Shown: one piece after another, positions 9,864 to 19,722 of the stretch | Numbering within the stretch: the first letter of the stretch is position 1 | How the letters are laid out: every line of letters begins with the position of its first letter | Source: Candidatus Corynebacterium faecipullorum | Lineage (GTDB): Bacteria; Actinomycetota; Actinomycetes; Mycobacteriales; Mycobacteriaceae | NCBI GenBank assembly: GCA_019114925.1 | Contig: DXEO01000130.1 | Coordinates: 1 to 36,291 of the forward strand | Direction of reading: 5' to 3' | DNA length: 36,291 bases | Made by a program: the position numbers and the translations under genes | The notes under the pieces: model-generated | What the model was told of the DNA's origin: nothing | Databases searched by the model: none | What the model saw: the letters and a program-made list of their open reading frames with translations, nothing else

Positions 9864-12116
9864 TTAAATGGCTTTATCTGCCGGATATGCAGGATAGGGG
9901 ATGGGATCCGCGGGGGTGGCCGGAGACGTCTCAGCGGTCTGGGGCACCACGGGGCTGTCCGTCGGAATCTGCGGGGGCTGCTGCTGCACCGTCTCGCCAT
10001 TGAGGAAGGGAGTGATAGCTTCACGGATGAGCGGGATAGCCGAATCCGCAAAGGCCTTGGTGAAGTGGTGCATATCGCGGTAGACCATGATGTTGCCGAT
10101 GATGACCGGGCAATCGCCGTTGGCATCGCAGAACCACTTCGAGGTGTCTACGGACAGCATGTTCTTGTACTGGGAGAGGACTTCGGCGCCGGGATCATAG
10201 GGAGCGTAGACCTCTTCGAAGCGCATGCCGCAGCCAAGAGAATCCTGGGTGGCTACGTAGCACTCATCAAACTGGAGGCCATTGCCGTGCTCATCGAATC
10301 CCCACGGGTTATCACGGAAACCCAAGAAGGGAATATCGTGTTTGGCCAACTCGTCCCAGAAGGCCTTATAGCCGGGCGGGACGGCGTCCGGTCCGTGACC
10401 CAAGGGCTGGCCGGGGCGCGTTGAATTAGAGACCACGAGGGCGGGGTCCGCATCGATGATGCGCTTGACCACTTCCTTGCTCCACTCGGCGCAGGAAGGC
10501 CTCACACTCAGCTCATCACCGAGCTCGATGGGGCAACCCACGCGGGTGAGCGGAACCAGCTTGAAGCCCATTTCGCGGCCCAAGTGGTCCAAGGCCGAAG
10601 AATACTGCTCCGCGTGCGAACCGCCTACCAAGTAGACCTCGACATCGGAGTTGACATCACCGAAGATGCACGGCGTCACGCCGTCCTTCTGGGTCTCGAT
10701 AAAGTAGTCCGTTGGCTCTTGCTCCGGGATGAAGCACCAGTTATCGGCGACTGGCGGCTGGATGCCGCGCGCGAGAATCGGGTCAGGCTTGATCTCTACG
10801 TTCTCCGGCGGCGTGATGTTCTCGACGAAGGTCGTCGCTCCTGGGTAGAGCTTCGGGTCGAGGATTTCGCGGTTGGCCTCTTGCAGGCTGCGCAGCCACA
10901 GCGGTTGAACGGCCACGAGCGCAACGGTGCAGGCGGCGACGACGACTCCACCAACGCCGCGCAGAGCGCCGGTGCGCGTGCGAAGGTCGGCGAGGCCGCG
11001 GTGGACGGGGAGGTCGTCGGCAAGCGGGCGTTTGCGGTGCTGGCGCAGGGGCTTCTCGACGAAACGGTGCGTCACGTCCGCTAAGCCCAGCGATACCACG
11101 ATGATGATGGCCCCGAGCCACCACGGAGGAGTCTCAAGGCCGAGGGCGGCGATGGAAATGATGAGCAGCGGCCAATGCCACAGGTAGAGCGGGTAGGCGA
11201 TATCACCGAGCCAGCGAGATACCCGGGTGGTGAGCACCCGCGAGAAAGACCCGCCGGAACCAATGATGATGAGTACTGCGCCGCCGATGGGCAGAAGAGA
11301 CAGCGGCCCAGGGAAGGCCAAGCTATCGGAAATAAGTAAGCCGGTACCAGCCAGAGCCGCCAAACCGAGAGCCGTGGCGAGGTTGGACAGACGCTGCGGC
11401 ATGCGCAGGTGCGAACCATAGATGACGAGCACCGCGCCCAAAGTCAGCTCCCAGGCGCGCGACCATGTGGAGTAGTAATTTTCGGGGGTGCCAAAGAGGC
11501 CGTCGCGGGATGCATAGGCAAAAGAGACGACGGTAACTACGAGGAGAATCGGGCCAGCGATGGAATTAATGGAAGAGAAGCGCTGTTCTCGCAATCCCGT
11601 ACTCTTTGGGCGCAGGCGCATGAAAGCGGCCAAGCCGAGCGCGAAAAAGATGCCCAGTAGGTAGAACTGGCCCTGCACTGCCATGGACCACATGTGCTGC
11701 AGAGGCGATGTTGTTGCTGAAGCGGCGGCGTAGTCAGCGTTCTGCCGTGCTAATTCCCAGTTCTGGTAGTAGAAGACCGTCGCAGTGATTTGCTTGGTGA
11801 GCTCCGTGTTCATGAGCTTCGGGGCGAAGAGCCGGACAAGCACATAGCTCACGCCGATGACGAGCACGAGGGAAGGCACCAGCCGGCGGAGCGTGCGCCA
11901 GATGGGCCACCACGGGTTCAGGGAGGCATTCGGCCGTGCGGCATAGCGCAGCTGCGAGCCTAAGAAGAAGTATCCAGAAAGCAGGAGGAAGACATCGACG
12001 CCACCTGAGACACGACCAACGAAGACGTGATACAGAACAACCAAAGCGATTGCGATGCCGCGGAGGCCGTCGAGGTCGTAACGGTAGCGGAATGTAGAGG
12101 GGGCTTGTTTATTCAT
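9864..12116 (-). CDS. Acyltransferase 3 family membrane protein with C-terminal SGNH domain (OatA-like)
   Basis: N-terminal RYDLDGLRGIAIALVVLYHVFVGRVSGGVDVFLLLSGYF (acyltransferase 3), about 10 hydrophobic segments, then an extracytoplasmic domain with YLVGGSHAEQY (SGNH-like). Confidence 0.92.
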   Translation of the reverse strand: MNKQAPSTFRYRYDLDGLRGIAIALVVLYHVFVGRVSGGVDVFLLLSGYFFLGSQLRYAARPNASLNPWWPIWRTLRRLVPSLVLVIGVSYVLVRLFAPKLMNTELTKQITATVFYYQNWELARQNADYAAASATTSPLQHMWSMAVQGQFYLLGIFFALGLAAFMRLRPKSTGLREQRFSSINSIAGPILLVVTVVSFAYASRDGLFGTPENYYSTWSRAWELTLGAVLVIYGSHLRMPQRLSNLATALGLAALAGTGLLISDSLAFPGPLSLLPIGGAVLIIIGSGGSFSRVLTTRVSRWLGDIAYPLYLWHWPLLIISIAALGLETPPWWLGAIIIVVSLGLADVTHRFVEKPLRQHRKRPLADDLPVHRGLADLRTRTGALRGVGGVVVAACTVALVAVQPLWLRSLQEANREILDPKLYPGATTFVENITPPENVEIKPDPILARGIQPPVADNWCFIPEQEPTDYFIETQKDGVTPCIFGDVNSDVEVYLVGGSHAEQYSSALDHLGREMGFKLVPLTRVGCPIELGDELSVRPSCAEWSKEVVKRIIDADPALVVSNSTRPGQPLGHGPDAVPPGYKAFWDELAKHDIPFLGFRDNPWGFDEHGNGLQFDECYVATQDSLGCGMRFEEVYAPYDPGAEVLSQYKNMLSVDTSKWFCDANGDCPVIIGNIMVYRDMHHFTKAFADSAIPLIREAITPFLNGETVQQQPPQIPTDSPVVPQTAETSPATPADPIPYPAYPADKAI

Positions 12117-12408
12117 AAAAAGAGGATTGTGTGGCGTCGAAATAACCGCATTACAGACTACCCCCTTCGCGGGGTAAGGCCTAACTCTGCAAGAGCTGAG
12201 GAGAATTTCCTATCTTGTGTGGGTTCCGCTAAAGTTGTTGAGGTTGTTCACGCACAGCGTGGAGGACTTAAAACTTCATCTCTGCGTAACGCCGGTACCG
12301 CCTACGGACGGCCGGCACGTCACGCGCAGGATAAAACCAAGGGTTGAACCGGCGCGCCACCAAGCGGCGCGTGTCTGAACTGCCCGGTGACTAGAAAAGG
12401 AGCCAATC

Positions 12409-12912
12409 ATGGCCGTTAAGATCAAGCTGCAGCGTATGGGTAAGATCCGCAACGCTGAGTACCGCGTCATCGTCGCTGATGCACGCACCCGCCGCTCCGG
12501 CAAGGCTATCGAGAACATCGGTATCTACCAGCCGAAGCAGGAGCCGTCCCTGATCCAGATCGACTCCGAGCGCGCTCAGTACTGGCTGGGTGTCGGTGCA
12601 CAGCCGACCGAGCCGGTTCTCGCACTGCTCAAGGTGACCGGTGACTGGCAGAAGTTCAAGGGCCTGCCGGGTGCAGAGGGCACCCTGAAGGTTGCGGAGG
12701 AGAAGCCGTCCAAGCTGGACCTCTTCAACGCTGCTCTGGCTGAGGCCAACAATGGCCCGACCATCGAGGCCATCACCGAGAAGAAGCGCAAGGCCAAGGA
12801 AGAGGCTGAGGCTAAGGCTGCCGCCGAGAAGGCTGCTGAGGAGGCCGCTGCCGCTGAGGCTGCTAAGGCTGAAGAGGCTGACTCCGCTGAGGCTGAGGAG
12901 TCCGCAGAGTAA
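12409..12912 (+). CDS. rpsP: 30S ribosomal protein S16 with Ala/Glu/Lys-rich C-terminal extension
   Basis: [47 protein letters not shown]; good SD (AAAAGGAG); acidic/Ala-rich tail. Confidence 0.97.
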   Translation: MAVKIKLQRMGKIRNAEYRVIVADARTRRSGKAIENIGIYQPKQEPSLIQIDSERAQYWLGVGAQPTEPVLALLKVTGDWQKFKGLPGAEGTLKVAEEKPSKLDLFNAALAEANNGPTIEAITEKKRKAKEEAEAKAAAEKAAEEAAAAEAAKAEEADSAEAEESAE

Positions 12913-12928
12913 TTTCTACTCGGCTAAA

Positions 12929-12970
12929 AGATAATCCCCGCTGACCTTTTGTAGGTCGCGGGGATTATCT
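12929..12970. terminator. Terminator after rpsP, also overlapping the end of the convergent tetR remnant
   Basis: AGATAATCCCCGC (12929-12941) / GCGGGGATTATCT (12958-12970) perfect 13-bp stem followed by AGTTTTT. Confidence 0.88.
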
Positions 12971-13627
12971 AGTTTTTGGCCGTGGGAGGCGGACCTCCAG
13001 AGGGGCTTCGAAGTCCAAGCCGCGAACAGCGGAGGCAATAACCGCCTGCGCCATAGTTTCCACCTTTTCCTCCGGCAGTGACCCAAAATGATCGCTGAGG
13101 CACAAGACTGTGAAACCGTGCACCGTGGACCATCCGGCTAGACAATTCTGCATCATGTGCTGCCTATTGGGTTCCTGGCCAATCGACCGCGCGTACTGTG
13201 CCATGTAGCCGTAGAAATTGAATATGGCCTGCACACGTGGATCTTCGCCGGGCTCCTCAGCCGCGGCTACGAACCCAGCCGGAATATCAAAGCTGCTCGC
13301 GGCCATCATGCACATAAAGAAGTGCGGCTCTTCCAAGGCATGGTGGAAGTAGGTGAAACCGGCCGCCATCATCATTGTCAATGATGGTGCCCTCCGTCGT
13401 TTCGAAGGTATCGCTGAGCTTGGTGATGAGTTCGTAGGTGGCGACGGCCCCGACGGCGTCGAGAAGCGCGGCTTGGTCCTTGAAGTGACGGTAGGGGAGA
13501 CGCCCACCGCGCGCGTCGCGGCGCGAATCATCACCGCCTCCGGTCCACCTTCCCGGCCGAGTTTGATGGCTTCCTAGAGAATCTCTTCGTGCAAATTTCC
13601 ATGGTGATACGGCTTCGAACTACTCAC
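12965..13627 (-). pseudogene. Decayed TetR/AcrR-family transcriptional regulator
   Basis: Frame from GTG at 13627 reads (M)SSSKPYHHGNLHEEIL*EAIKLGREGGPEAVMIRAATRAVGVSPT. TAG occupies 13576-13574. The HTH then continues in another frame as YRHFKDQAALLDAVGAVATYELITKLSDTFETTEGTI and returns to the first frame at about 13380 as MAAGFTYFHHALEEPHFFMCMMA. Confidence 0.85.
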
Positions 13628-13650
13628 GATATAAGAATAGTACTAAGAGT

Positions 13651-14049
13651 CTAGACATCCGCGCCAATGTTCGGCGTCAACATGGTGAGCAGCATGAGTG
13701 CAGGCTCCTCACTACATGTCACCGCATGCGGCACGTACGCCGGAAGGTGCACTATGCGTCCGGGAGCGAGCACCTCATCTTGTTCCCCGCAACTAAAAAT
13801 CACCGATCCCTGGAGCACCTGGACGGTGACGGGGTGCGCGGCCTTGTGATCAGGTAGGTCTTGTCCAGGCAGGAAGGAGAAGAGGATGAGGTTTGCGCCG
13901 TCGGCACTGAGGACCCTCTTAACGGCTGGTCTGGGGCGTGTGGGGTGTGGCTCGGGGGCCTCATCGAGCAGATCCAGGGTTGTGAAGTCGGCACTGTTGT
14001 GGGAGGCGTCGCCAAAGGTGGTTGCATCATTGATGGGAAGCTCAGTCAT
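13651..14049 (-). CDS. Cupin domain-containing protein
   Basis: 132 aa. Cupin-like core LPDHKAAHPVTVQVLQGSVIFSCGEQDEVLAPGRIVHLPAYVPHAVTCSEEPALML. Confidence 0.85.
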   Translation of the reverse strand: MTELPINDATTFGDASHNSADFTTLDLLDEAPEPHPTRPRPAVKRVLSADGANLILFSFLPGQDLPDHKAAHPVTVQVLQGSVIFSCGEQDEVLAPGRIVHLPAYVPHAVTCSEEPALMLLTMLTPNIGADV

Positions 14050-14082
14050 GCCGCCCCAGCGTAGCCCGTTAAGCTAGCAGAC

Positions 14083-14583
14083 ATGGAACTACTCATTGGA
14101 CGCGTGGTGAAATCCCACGGCATTAAAGGCGAGGTCTCCGTCGAGGTGACCACCGATTCCCCCGAGACCCGCTTCGCTGTCGGCGAGGTCCTCCACGGCA
14201 CACAAGGCAAGAAGGAACACGAACTCACCATCGCTGCGGTGCGCGACCACAAGGGGCGCCTGCTTATCACGTTTAAGGAAATCCCGGACCGCACGGCTGC
14301 GGATTCCCTGCGCGGCACCCAGTTCTTCGCCGAACCCCTGGATGACCCAGAAGACGACGGCTTTTATGACCACGAGTTGGAAGGCCTGCGGGTTCTCCTC
14401 GATGGGGAAGAGGTGGGTGAGGTGACAGGCGTGACGCACGGCCCCACGCAGTCCCTCCTAGAAGTCACGCTCACGGAAGGCAAAGAAGCGCTCGTCCCCT
14501 TCGTGGAGGAGATCGTGCCGGAGATTGATCTGGAGGCTGGGACCTGCACCATCACCCCGCCGGAAGGGCTGCTCGACCTATGA
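14083..14583 (+). CDS. rimM: Ribosome maturation factor RimM
   Basis: [20 protein letters not shown] ... [28 protein letters not shown]; immediately upstream of trmD. Confidence 0.95.
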   Translation: MELLIGRVVKSHGIKGEVSVEVTTDSPETRFAVGEVLHGTQGKKEHELTIAAVRDHKGRLLITFKEIPDRTAADSLRGTQFFAEPLDDPEDDGFYDHELEGLRVLLDGEEVGEVTGVTHGPTQSLLEVTLTEGKEALVPFVEEIVPEIDLEAGTCTITPPEGLLDL

Positions 14584-15422
14584 GGATTGATGTTCTCACC
14601 ATTTTTCCGGAGTACCTAGACCCGCTGCGCCACGCGCTGCTGGGCAAGGCCATCGAGCAGGGGAAGCTTGCGGTGGGCGTGCATGACCTGCGCCAGTGGG
14701 CCACCGACGTGCACAAATCCGTCGATGATTCCCCCTATGGCGGTGGCCCCGGCATGGTGATGAAGCCTGAGGTGTGGGGGCCCGCGCTTGACGATGTCTC
14801 CTCCGGCACCGCCTCCACCCAAGACCTGCAGAGCGCTCTGCCGCACCTGAGCAAGCCCCGCCACGACGATATCCATGGCGTCGAGGCGCGCGCCTATGGT
14901 GAAAGCGAGGGGGCGGACAAGCCGCTGCTCATCGTGCCGACTCCCGCGGGAACTCCTTTCACCCAGGCCGATGCACAAGCTTGGTCCGCGGAGGAACACA
15001 TTGTGTTTGCGTGCGGGCGCTACGAGGGCATCGACCAGCGCGTCGTCGACGATGCGCAGCACCGTTATCGCGTACGTGAGGTCTCCATCGGTGACTACGT
15101 GCTCATCGGCGACGAGGTAGCTGTGCTGGTCATCGCCGAAGCCGTCGTGCGCCTCATCCCTGGCGTGTTGGGGAACCGGCGCTCGCACGAAGAGGATTCC
15201 TTCTCCGATGGCCTGCTGGAGGGACCCAGCTACACCAAGCCGCGCGAGTGGCGTGGCCTCAAGGTTCCGGACGTGCTGACCTCCGGGGACCATGCCCGGG
15301 TGGACCGGTGGCGCCGCGAGCAGTCGCTGGCCAGAACGTGGCAGCGCCGCCCAGAGCTACTGGATGCCGCGGAGCTAAGTGAGGCCGATCGCGCCTACCT
15401 GGAAACCTTAGAGGAGGATTGA
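14580..15422 (+). CDS. trmD: tRNA (guanine-N1)-methyltransferase TrmD
   Basis: [81 protein letters not shown]. Confidence 0.97.
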   Translation: MRIDVLTIFPEYLDPLRHALLGKAIEQGKLAVGVHDLRQWATDVHKSVDDSPYGGGPGMVMKPEVWGPALDDVSSGTASTQDLQSALPHLSKPRHDDIHGVEARAYGESEGADKPLLIVPTPAGTPFTQADAQAWSAEEHIVFACGRYEGIDQRVVDDAQHRYRVREVSIGDYVLIGDEVAVLVIAEAVVRLIPGVLGNRRSHEEDSFSDGLLEGPSYTKPREWRGLKVPDVLTSGDHARVDRWRREQSLARTWQRRPELLDAAELSEADRAYLETLEED

Positions 15423-15423
15423 G

Positions 15424-15792
15424 ATGGACGTGAGCACGGACTTGTCAATACTTATGACCGAAGCTGAATGGAACAAGGTCCTCAAAGACATGCCGCGGCG
15501 CCTGCGCGAAGGCGGAGTCGAGCCGCAGGACATCAACGCCGAGGTCGTGTCATTTACCTGCGAACCCGACAACATTCTGGTCAACGAGTACATGGATAAG
15601 CACGGCCAGCCGCCGGTGAGCGAACACGTGTGGCGCGTGATCGTCAACGGCGCCTCCGAACTGCCGCTGACCAAGGTCACCGCCGCCGTCGCGGAGTGCT
15701 TGCCGGCGCACACACTCTGGTACGGAACCTCTGAGATTGGTCACACCGAGTTTGGCCTGGGCACTTCCTGCGCGTGGCAGGGCGGGGTATAG
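15424..15792 (+). CDS. Hypothetical protein
   Basis: 122 aa ORF starting 1 nt after the trmD stop, with GAGGA-like SD overlapping the trmD end; no recognised domain. Confidence 0.75.
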   Translation: MDVSTDLSILMTEAEWNKVLKDMPRRLREGGVEPQDINAEVVSFTCEPDNILVNEYMDKHGQPPVSEHVWRVIVNGASELPLTKVTAAVAECLPAHTLWYGTSEIGHTEFGLGTSCAWQGGV

Positions 15793-15832
15793 GGTGAGAA
15801 GGTCTTAAGTCCCCGACCCAAAAAGAGGTTTT

Positions 15833-18115
15833 GTGAATATCGCAGCCACCATCGCTGGAGAGCTGGGCGTCAAAGAACAGTTTGTCGAAGCTGCCCTCAA
15901 GCTCATGGCGGAGGGTAACACCGTTCCGTTCATCGCCCGTTACCGCAAGGAAGCCACCGGCGGGCTGGATGACTCGCAGCTGCGTATCATCGAGGAACGC
16001 TCGACCTACCTGCGGGAGCTGGAGGAGCGCAAGGAAACGGTGCTCGCCGCGATTGAGGAGCAGGGCAAGCTGACCGAAGAGCTGCGTGCTCTCATCCAGG
16101 GCTGCGAAACCAAGGCGCGCCTGGAGGATCTGTACCTGCCGTATAAGAAGCGCCGCAAGACCAAGGCAGATATCGCGCGTGAGGCCGGCCTGGAGCCGCT
16201 GACCGATAAGCTTATTGAGAACCCTTCGGCGGATCCGGCCGAACTGGCAGGGGAGTACCTCACCGAAGGCTTCGAGGAAGCGAAGAAGGCCCTCGAGGGT
16301 GCTCGCGCCATCTTGGTGGACCGTTTTGCGCTGGACGCGGACCTCGTCGGTGAGGTGCGCGAGCGCATGTACACCAGCGGCTCCATGAACGCCGGCGTGG
16401 TGGAAGGAAAGGAAACCGAGGGCGCGAAGTTCAAGGACTACTTCGAGTTCTCTGAACCTTTCGACAAGCTTCCTTCGCACCGCATCCTGGCGCTGTTGCG
16501 GGGTGAGAACGAAGGCGTGCTGCAGCTCAACCTCGATGCCGGCGATGACGCCATGTATGAGGGCATGATCGCAGACCGCTTCGACCTGGACGTGTCTACC
16601 TCCCGCTGGCTTGCCGACGCCGTCCACTGGGGCTGGCGCACCAAACTTTCCATCTCCTCGGGCCTCGACGTGCGCATGCGCCTCAAGGAGAAGGCCGAGG
16701 AAGGTGCCCTCAAGGTTTTCGCGACAAACCTGCGCGACGTTCTGCTGGCGGCCCCGGCGGGCCAGCGCGCGACGCTGGGCTTGGACCCGGGCTACCGGAA
16801 TGGCGTCAAGTGCGCGGTTGTTGATCCCACGGGCAAGGTCCTTGCCACCACCGTCGTCTATCCACACCAGCCACAACAGAAGTGGGCTGAGGCGGTGCGG
16901 GAGTTGGCGTCGCTAAGCGCGGCTCATTCGGTGGATCTCATGGCGATTGGTAATGGCACCGCGTCGCGTGAGACGGAGAAGCTAGCGGGCGAAGTCGCGG
17001 ATCTCATCGCGCAGGCGGGTGGGAAGCGGCCGAACCCGGTCGTGGTGTCGGAAGCCGGCGCGTCGGTGTATTCGGCTTCGCAGCTGGCGGCCGATGAATT
17101 CCCCGACATGGATGTCTCCCTTCGCGGCGCGGTGTCCATCGCGCGCCGCTTGCAGGATCCGCTGGCGGAGCTGGTGAAGATTGACCCGAAGGCGATTGGT
17201 GTGGGGCAGTACCAGCACGATGTCAACCAGGTCGCGCTCGCGCGCACACTCGATGGCGTGGTGGAGGATGCCGTGAATGGCGTTGGTGTTGACCTGAACA
17301 CGGCGTCGGCCCCGTTGCTGGAGCGGGTGGCTGGTGTGAACTCCACGATTGCGGCCAATATCGTGGCCTACCGCGATGAGAATGGCACCTTTGCCTCGCG
17401 CAAGGAGCTAAAGAAGGTGCCGCGCTTGGGACCGAAGGCTTTCGAGCAGGCGGCGGGCTTCCTGCGCATCAATGGCGGTAAGGACCCGCTCGATGCCTCG
17501 GCTGTGCACCCGGAGGCTTACCCGGTGGTGGCGCGCATCGCGGAGAAGACGGGTCTGGAGGTTTCGGAGCTCATCGGCAATTCGCGGGTGTTGACGAAGC
17601 TGTCGCCGGCGGACTTTGCTGACGATACCTTCGGTGTGCCGACGGTGACGGACATCATTGCGGAGCTGGACAAGCCGGGCCGCGACCCGCGCCCTGAGTT
17701 CAAGACGGCCACCTTCAAGGAAGGCGTGGACAAGGTCTCGGACTTGAAACCGGGGATGATTCTGGAGGGCACCGTGACCAACGTTGCGGCCTTTGGTGCC
17801 TTCATTGACGTCGGTGTGCACCAGGATGGCCTTGTGCATGTGTCCGCGATGAGCCATAAGTTCGTCTCTGATCCGCATGATGTGGTCCGTTCTGGCCAGG
17901 TGGTGAAGGTCAAGGTCATGGAGGTCGACGTGGAGCGCCAGCGAATCGGTTTGTCGCTGCGGCTTGACGACGAACCCGGCCAGCCCGCCCCCAAGCGCCG
18001 CAACGGCGGCGGGCGTTCCGACCGGCGCAACTCCCGCCACGACGGTGGGCATGGCCGCGCGGACCGCGGCGGCGGTGGCTCGATGGCCGACGCTCTCAAG
18101 AAGGCCGGCTTCTAA
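15833..18115 (+). CDS. tex: Tex family RNA-binding transcription accessory protein (YqgF-like, HhH, S1 domains)
   Basis: 760 aa. [73 protein letters not shown] (S1). Basic/Gly-rich C-terminus. Confidence 0.96.
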   Translation: MNIAATIAGELGVKEQFVEAALKLMAEGNTVPFIARYRKEATGGLDDSQLRIIEERSTYLRELEERKETVLAAIEEQGKLTEELRALIQGCETKARLEDLYLPYKKRRKTKADIAREAGLEPLTDKLIENPSADPAELAGEYLTEGFEEAKKALEGARAILVDRFALDADLVGEVRERMYTSGSMNAGVVEGKETEGAKFKDYFEFSEPFDKLPSHRILALLRGENEGVLQLNLDAGDDAMYEGMIADRFDLDVSTSRWLADAVHWGWRTKLSISSGLDVRMRLKEKAEEGALKVFATNLRDVLLAAPAGQRATLGLDPGYRNGVKCAVVDPTGKVLATTVVYPHQPQQKWAEAVRELASLSAAHSVDLMAIGNGTASRETEKLAGEVADLIAQAGGKRPNPVVVSEAGASVYSASQLAADEFPDMDVSLRGAVSIARRLQDPLAELVKIDPKAIGVGQYQHDVNQVALARTLDGVVEDAVNGVGVDLNTASAPLLERVAGVNSTIAANIVAYRDENGTFASRKELKKVPRLGPKAFEQAAGFLRINGGKDPLDASAVHPEAYPVVARIAEKTGLEVSELIGNSRVLTKLSPADFADDTFGVPTVTDIIAELDKPGRDPRPEFKTATFKEGVDKVSDLKPGMILEGTVTNVAAFGAFIDVGVHQDGLVHVSAMSHKFVSDPHDVVRSGQVVKVKVMEVDVERQRIGLSLRLDDEPGQPAPKRRNGGGRSDRRNSRHDGGHGRADRGGGGSMADALKKAGF

Positions 18116-18344
18116 CTGTTCAAACGGTCGGGGCTTCGCGCGTTTTCGCTTTAGAGACGGCATCACACAGCGTGGACGGCGGGTGCGATTGCTCAGTGGG
18201 ATGAGACTTAGTTGCGGGATCGCCGAAGACGCGGAAAGCCTTGCGGTTCTGCGGGGCTTCCGCGTGGAGTCGGTGAGCCAACCAGGTGGGAGAGCTACAC
18301 GGGCGGCACCATGCTGCTCGGGCGGCGCGGTGCTGGGGTGTGGG

Positions 18345-19460
18345 CTACCCAGGTGGTGGGCTACCGTTTGGTGGATCCGGCGGTTGGGCAGGGGGTGCGG
18401 CTGCCGCGAGCCGGTTGGCTGCTTCTTGGTAGGCCGGCTGCCCGGTAATCGGCGTTCCCCAGGGCGGGATGTAGTCAACGGGCCCTTTTAGACGAAAGAC
18501 ATAGCCTCGGCCGGACGGGCTGGTGGGGTCATCGTCGTTGATGCCGTTATGGTAGGCGCACAGCATGGTCAGGTTGGGCGGGTTGGTCTCGCCGCCCGCC
18601 TTCCAGGGAATGATGTGGTGGACTTGGCAGTAGTCCGCCGGTTTATTGCAGTCCTCGATAGCGCAGGTGGGGTGCTCGGCACTGGCCATGATGCGCTGCT
18701 CGAGGCTGGCAAAGCGCGACAGTCGGTGCAACCACACCGGGCCGATAGTGGGGTGGACTAATGTGGCGTAGCCAGTTTCGGCGAACTTGTAGGTGAGAAA
18801 CTCCGCTCCGCTCATGCGCCCGCCGTTGGTGAGCTCGAGTTCGATGTCATCGCCGTCATGCCGGACTATTTTGTCGAGCTCGTCGAGCGTAACCACGACA
18901 TTTGTTCCCACCGCCGGCCGCGAGCCCACGCCTTCTTTGAAGAAGACGTGGTGGGTGGCATCGAGCAGATCGGTGGGGTTAATGGACTCCAGGGTGCTGC
19001 GGATGGTGGAGATATTCAGCGCGGAGTCAGTAACCGTGAGCGAATGCGGGCCATTCTTGCGGTAGGTCAGCCGCACCCCTGGTGAAGGCACGCGCTTGGG
19101 CCTGAGCTCCTTCACACGCTCCGCCGCCACTGAAGCAACCCGTTCTGAAGGCGTGGATGCGAGCATCACGCGCAAATTCCAGACGTCGAGCTGCTTCTTC
19201 AGCTTGGCGGTGTAGGACTCAATCAGGTTTAGCGTGGCCAGGTCGTGGCCTTGGCGTTGGGCCGCCCGACGCGCTGCGCGCTGCTTTCCGGTGAAGCGGG
19301 TATCGCCGAAATAAATGGCATGAAGCGACGTCAGCTCCGCGGCATCACCGGCCGAGGCACCCAGCGCACGCAGGCTCTCGGGCGTGTTGGTTGCTGCTTC
19401 CACCAACGCAATCCCCGAATTGCGAAGGCGGATGTAAGTTTCGATATCCCCCATAGGCAC
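18345..19460 (-). CDS. DUF222/HNH endonuclease domain-containing protein
   Basis: HNH motif CAIEDCNKPADYCQVHHIIPWKAGGETNPPNLTMLCAYHN; Pro-rich C-terminus. Confidence 0.88.
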   Translation of the reverse strand: MPMGDIETYIRLRNSGIALVEAATNTPESLRALGASAGDAAELTSLHAIYFGDTRFTGKQRAARRAAQRQGHDLATLNLIESYTAKLKKQLDVWNLRVMLASTPSERVASVAAERVKELRPKRVPSPGVRLTYRKNGPHSLTVTDSALNISTIRSTLESINPTDLLDATHHVFFKEGVGSRPAVGTNVVVTLDELDKIVRHDGDDIELELTNGGRMSGAEFLTYKFAETGYATLVHPTIGPVWLHRLSRFASLEQRIMASAEHPTCAIEDCNKPADYCQVHHIIPWKAGGETNPPNLTMLCAYHNGINDDDPTSPSGRGYVFRLKGPVDYIPPWGTPITGQPAYQEAANRLAAAAPPAQPPDPPNGSPPPG

Positions 19461-19722
19461 AGAGACTAAATCAGGTTTTAAGGCCTCGCAACCGGAGGAG
19501 AAAACGCCCTGTTCATGCCCCTCGGAACCCGGGGTGCAAACTGGGGAAAACTGAAATGCATGCTATGACACGAATGGTCATAAGTTTATCTCGTCAACTC
19601 CTCCGGTGGTATGTTTGGTGAAACAAATGATCTAGCGGTCTCGCTCATGCTCGCTCTTTCGTCGAACATGCCTGGACAGAGGGTTAGAAGCGGACCTGAA
19701 CTATCACTATGAGGAGGCGGGA

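Noticed and set aside
12752-12911. Ala/Glu/Lys-rich tail of S16 as a new domain
   Set aside because: Low-complexity C-terminal extensions on S16 are common in actinobacteria; no evidence of a distinct function.
15677-16876. 399-aa ORF on the - strand opposite tex
   Set aside because: Antisense frame of tex; no domain signature.
18235-18267. GCGGAAAGCC...GGCTTCCGC inverted repeat between tex and the HNH gene as a terminator
   Set aside because: Imperfect stem and no following T-tract on either strand; could be chance in G+C-rich DNA.
17408-18478. 356-aa ORF on the - strand spanning the tex end and the HNH gene end
   Set aside because: Overlaps tex antisense and is out of frame with the HNH gene; no domain.
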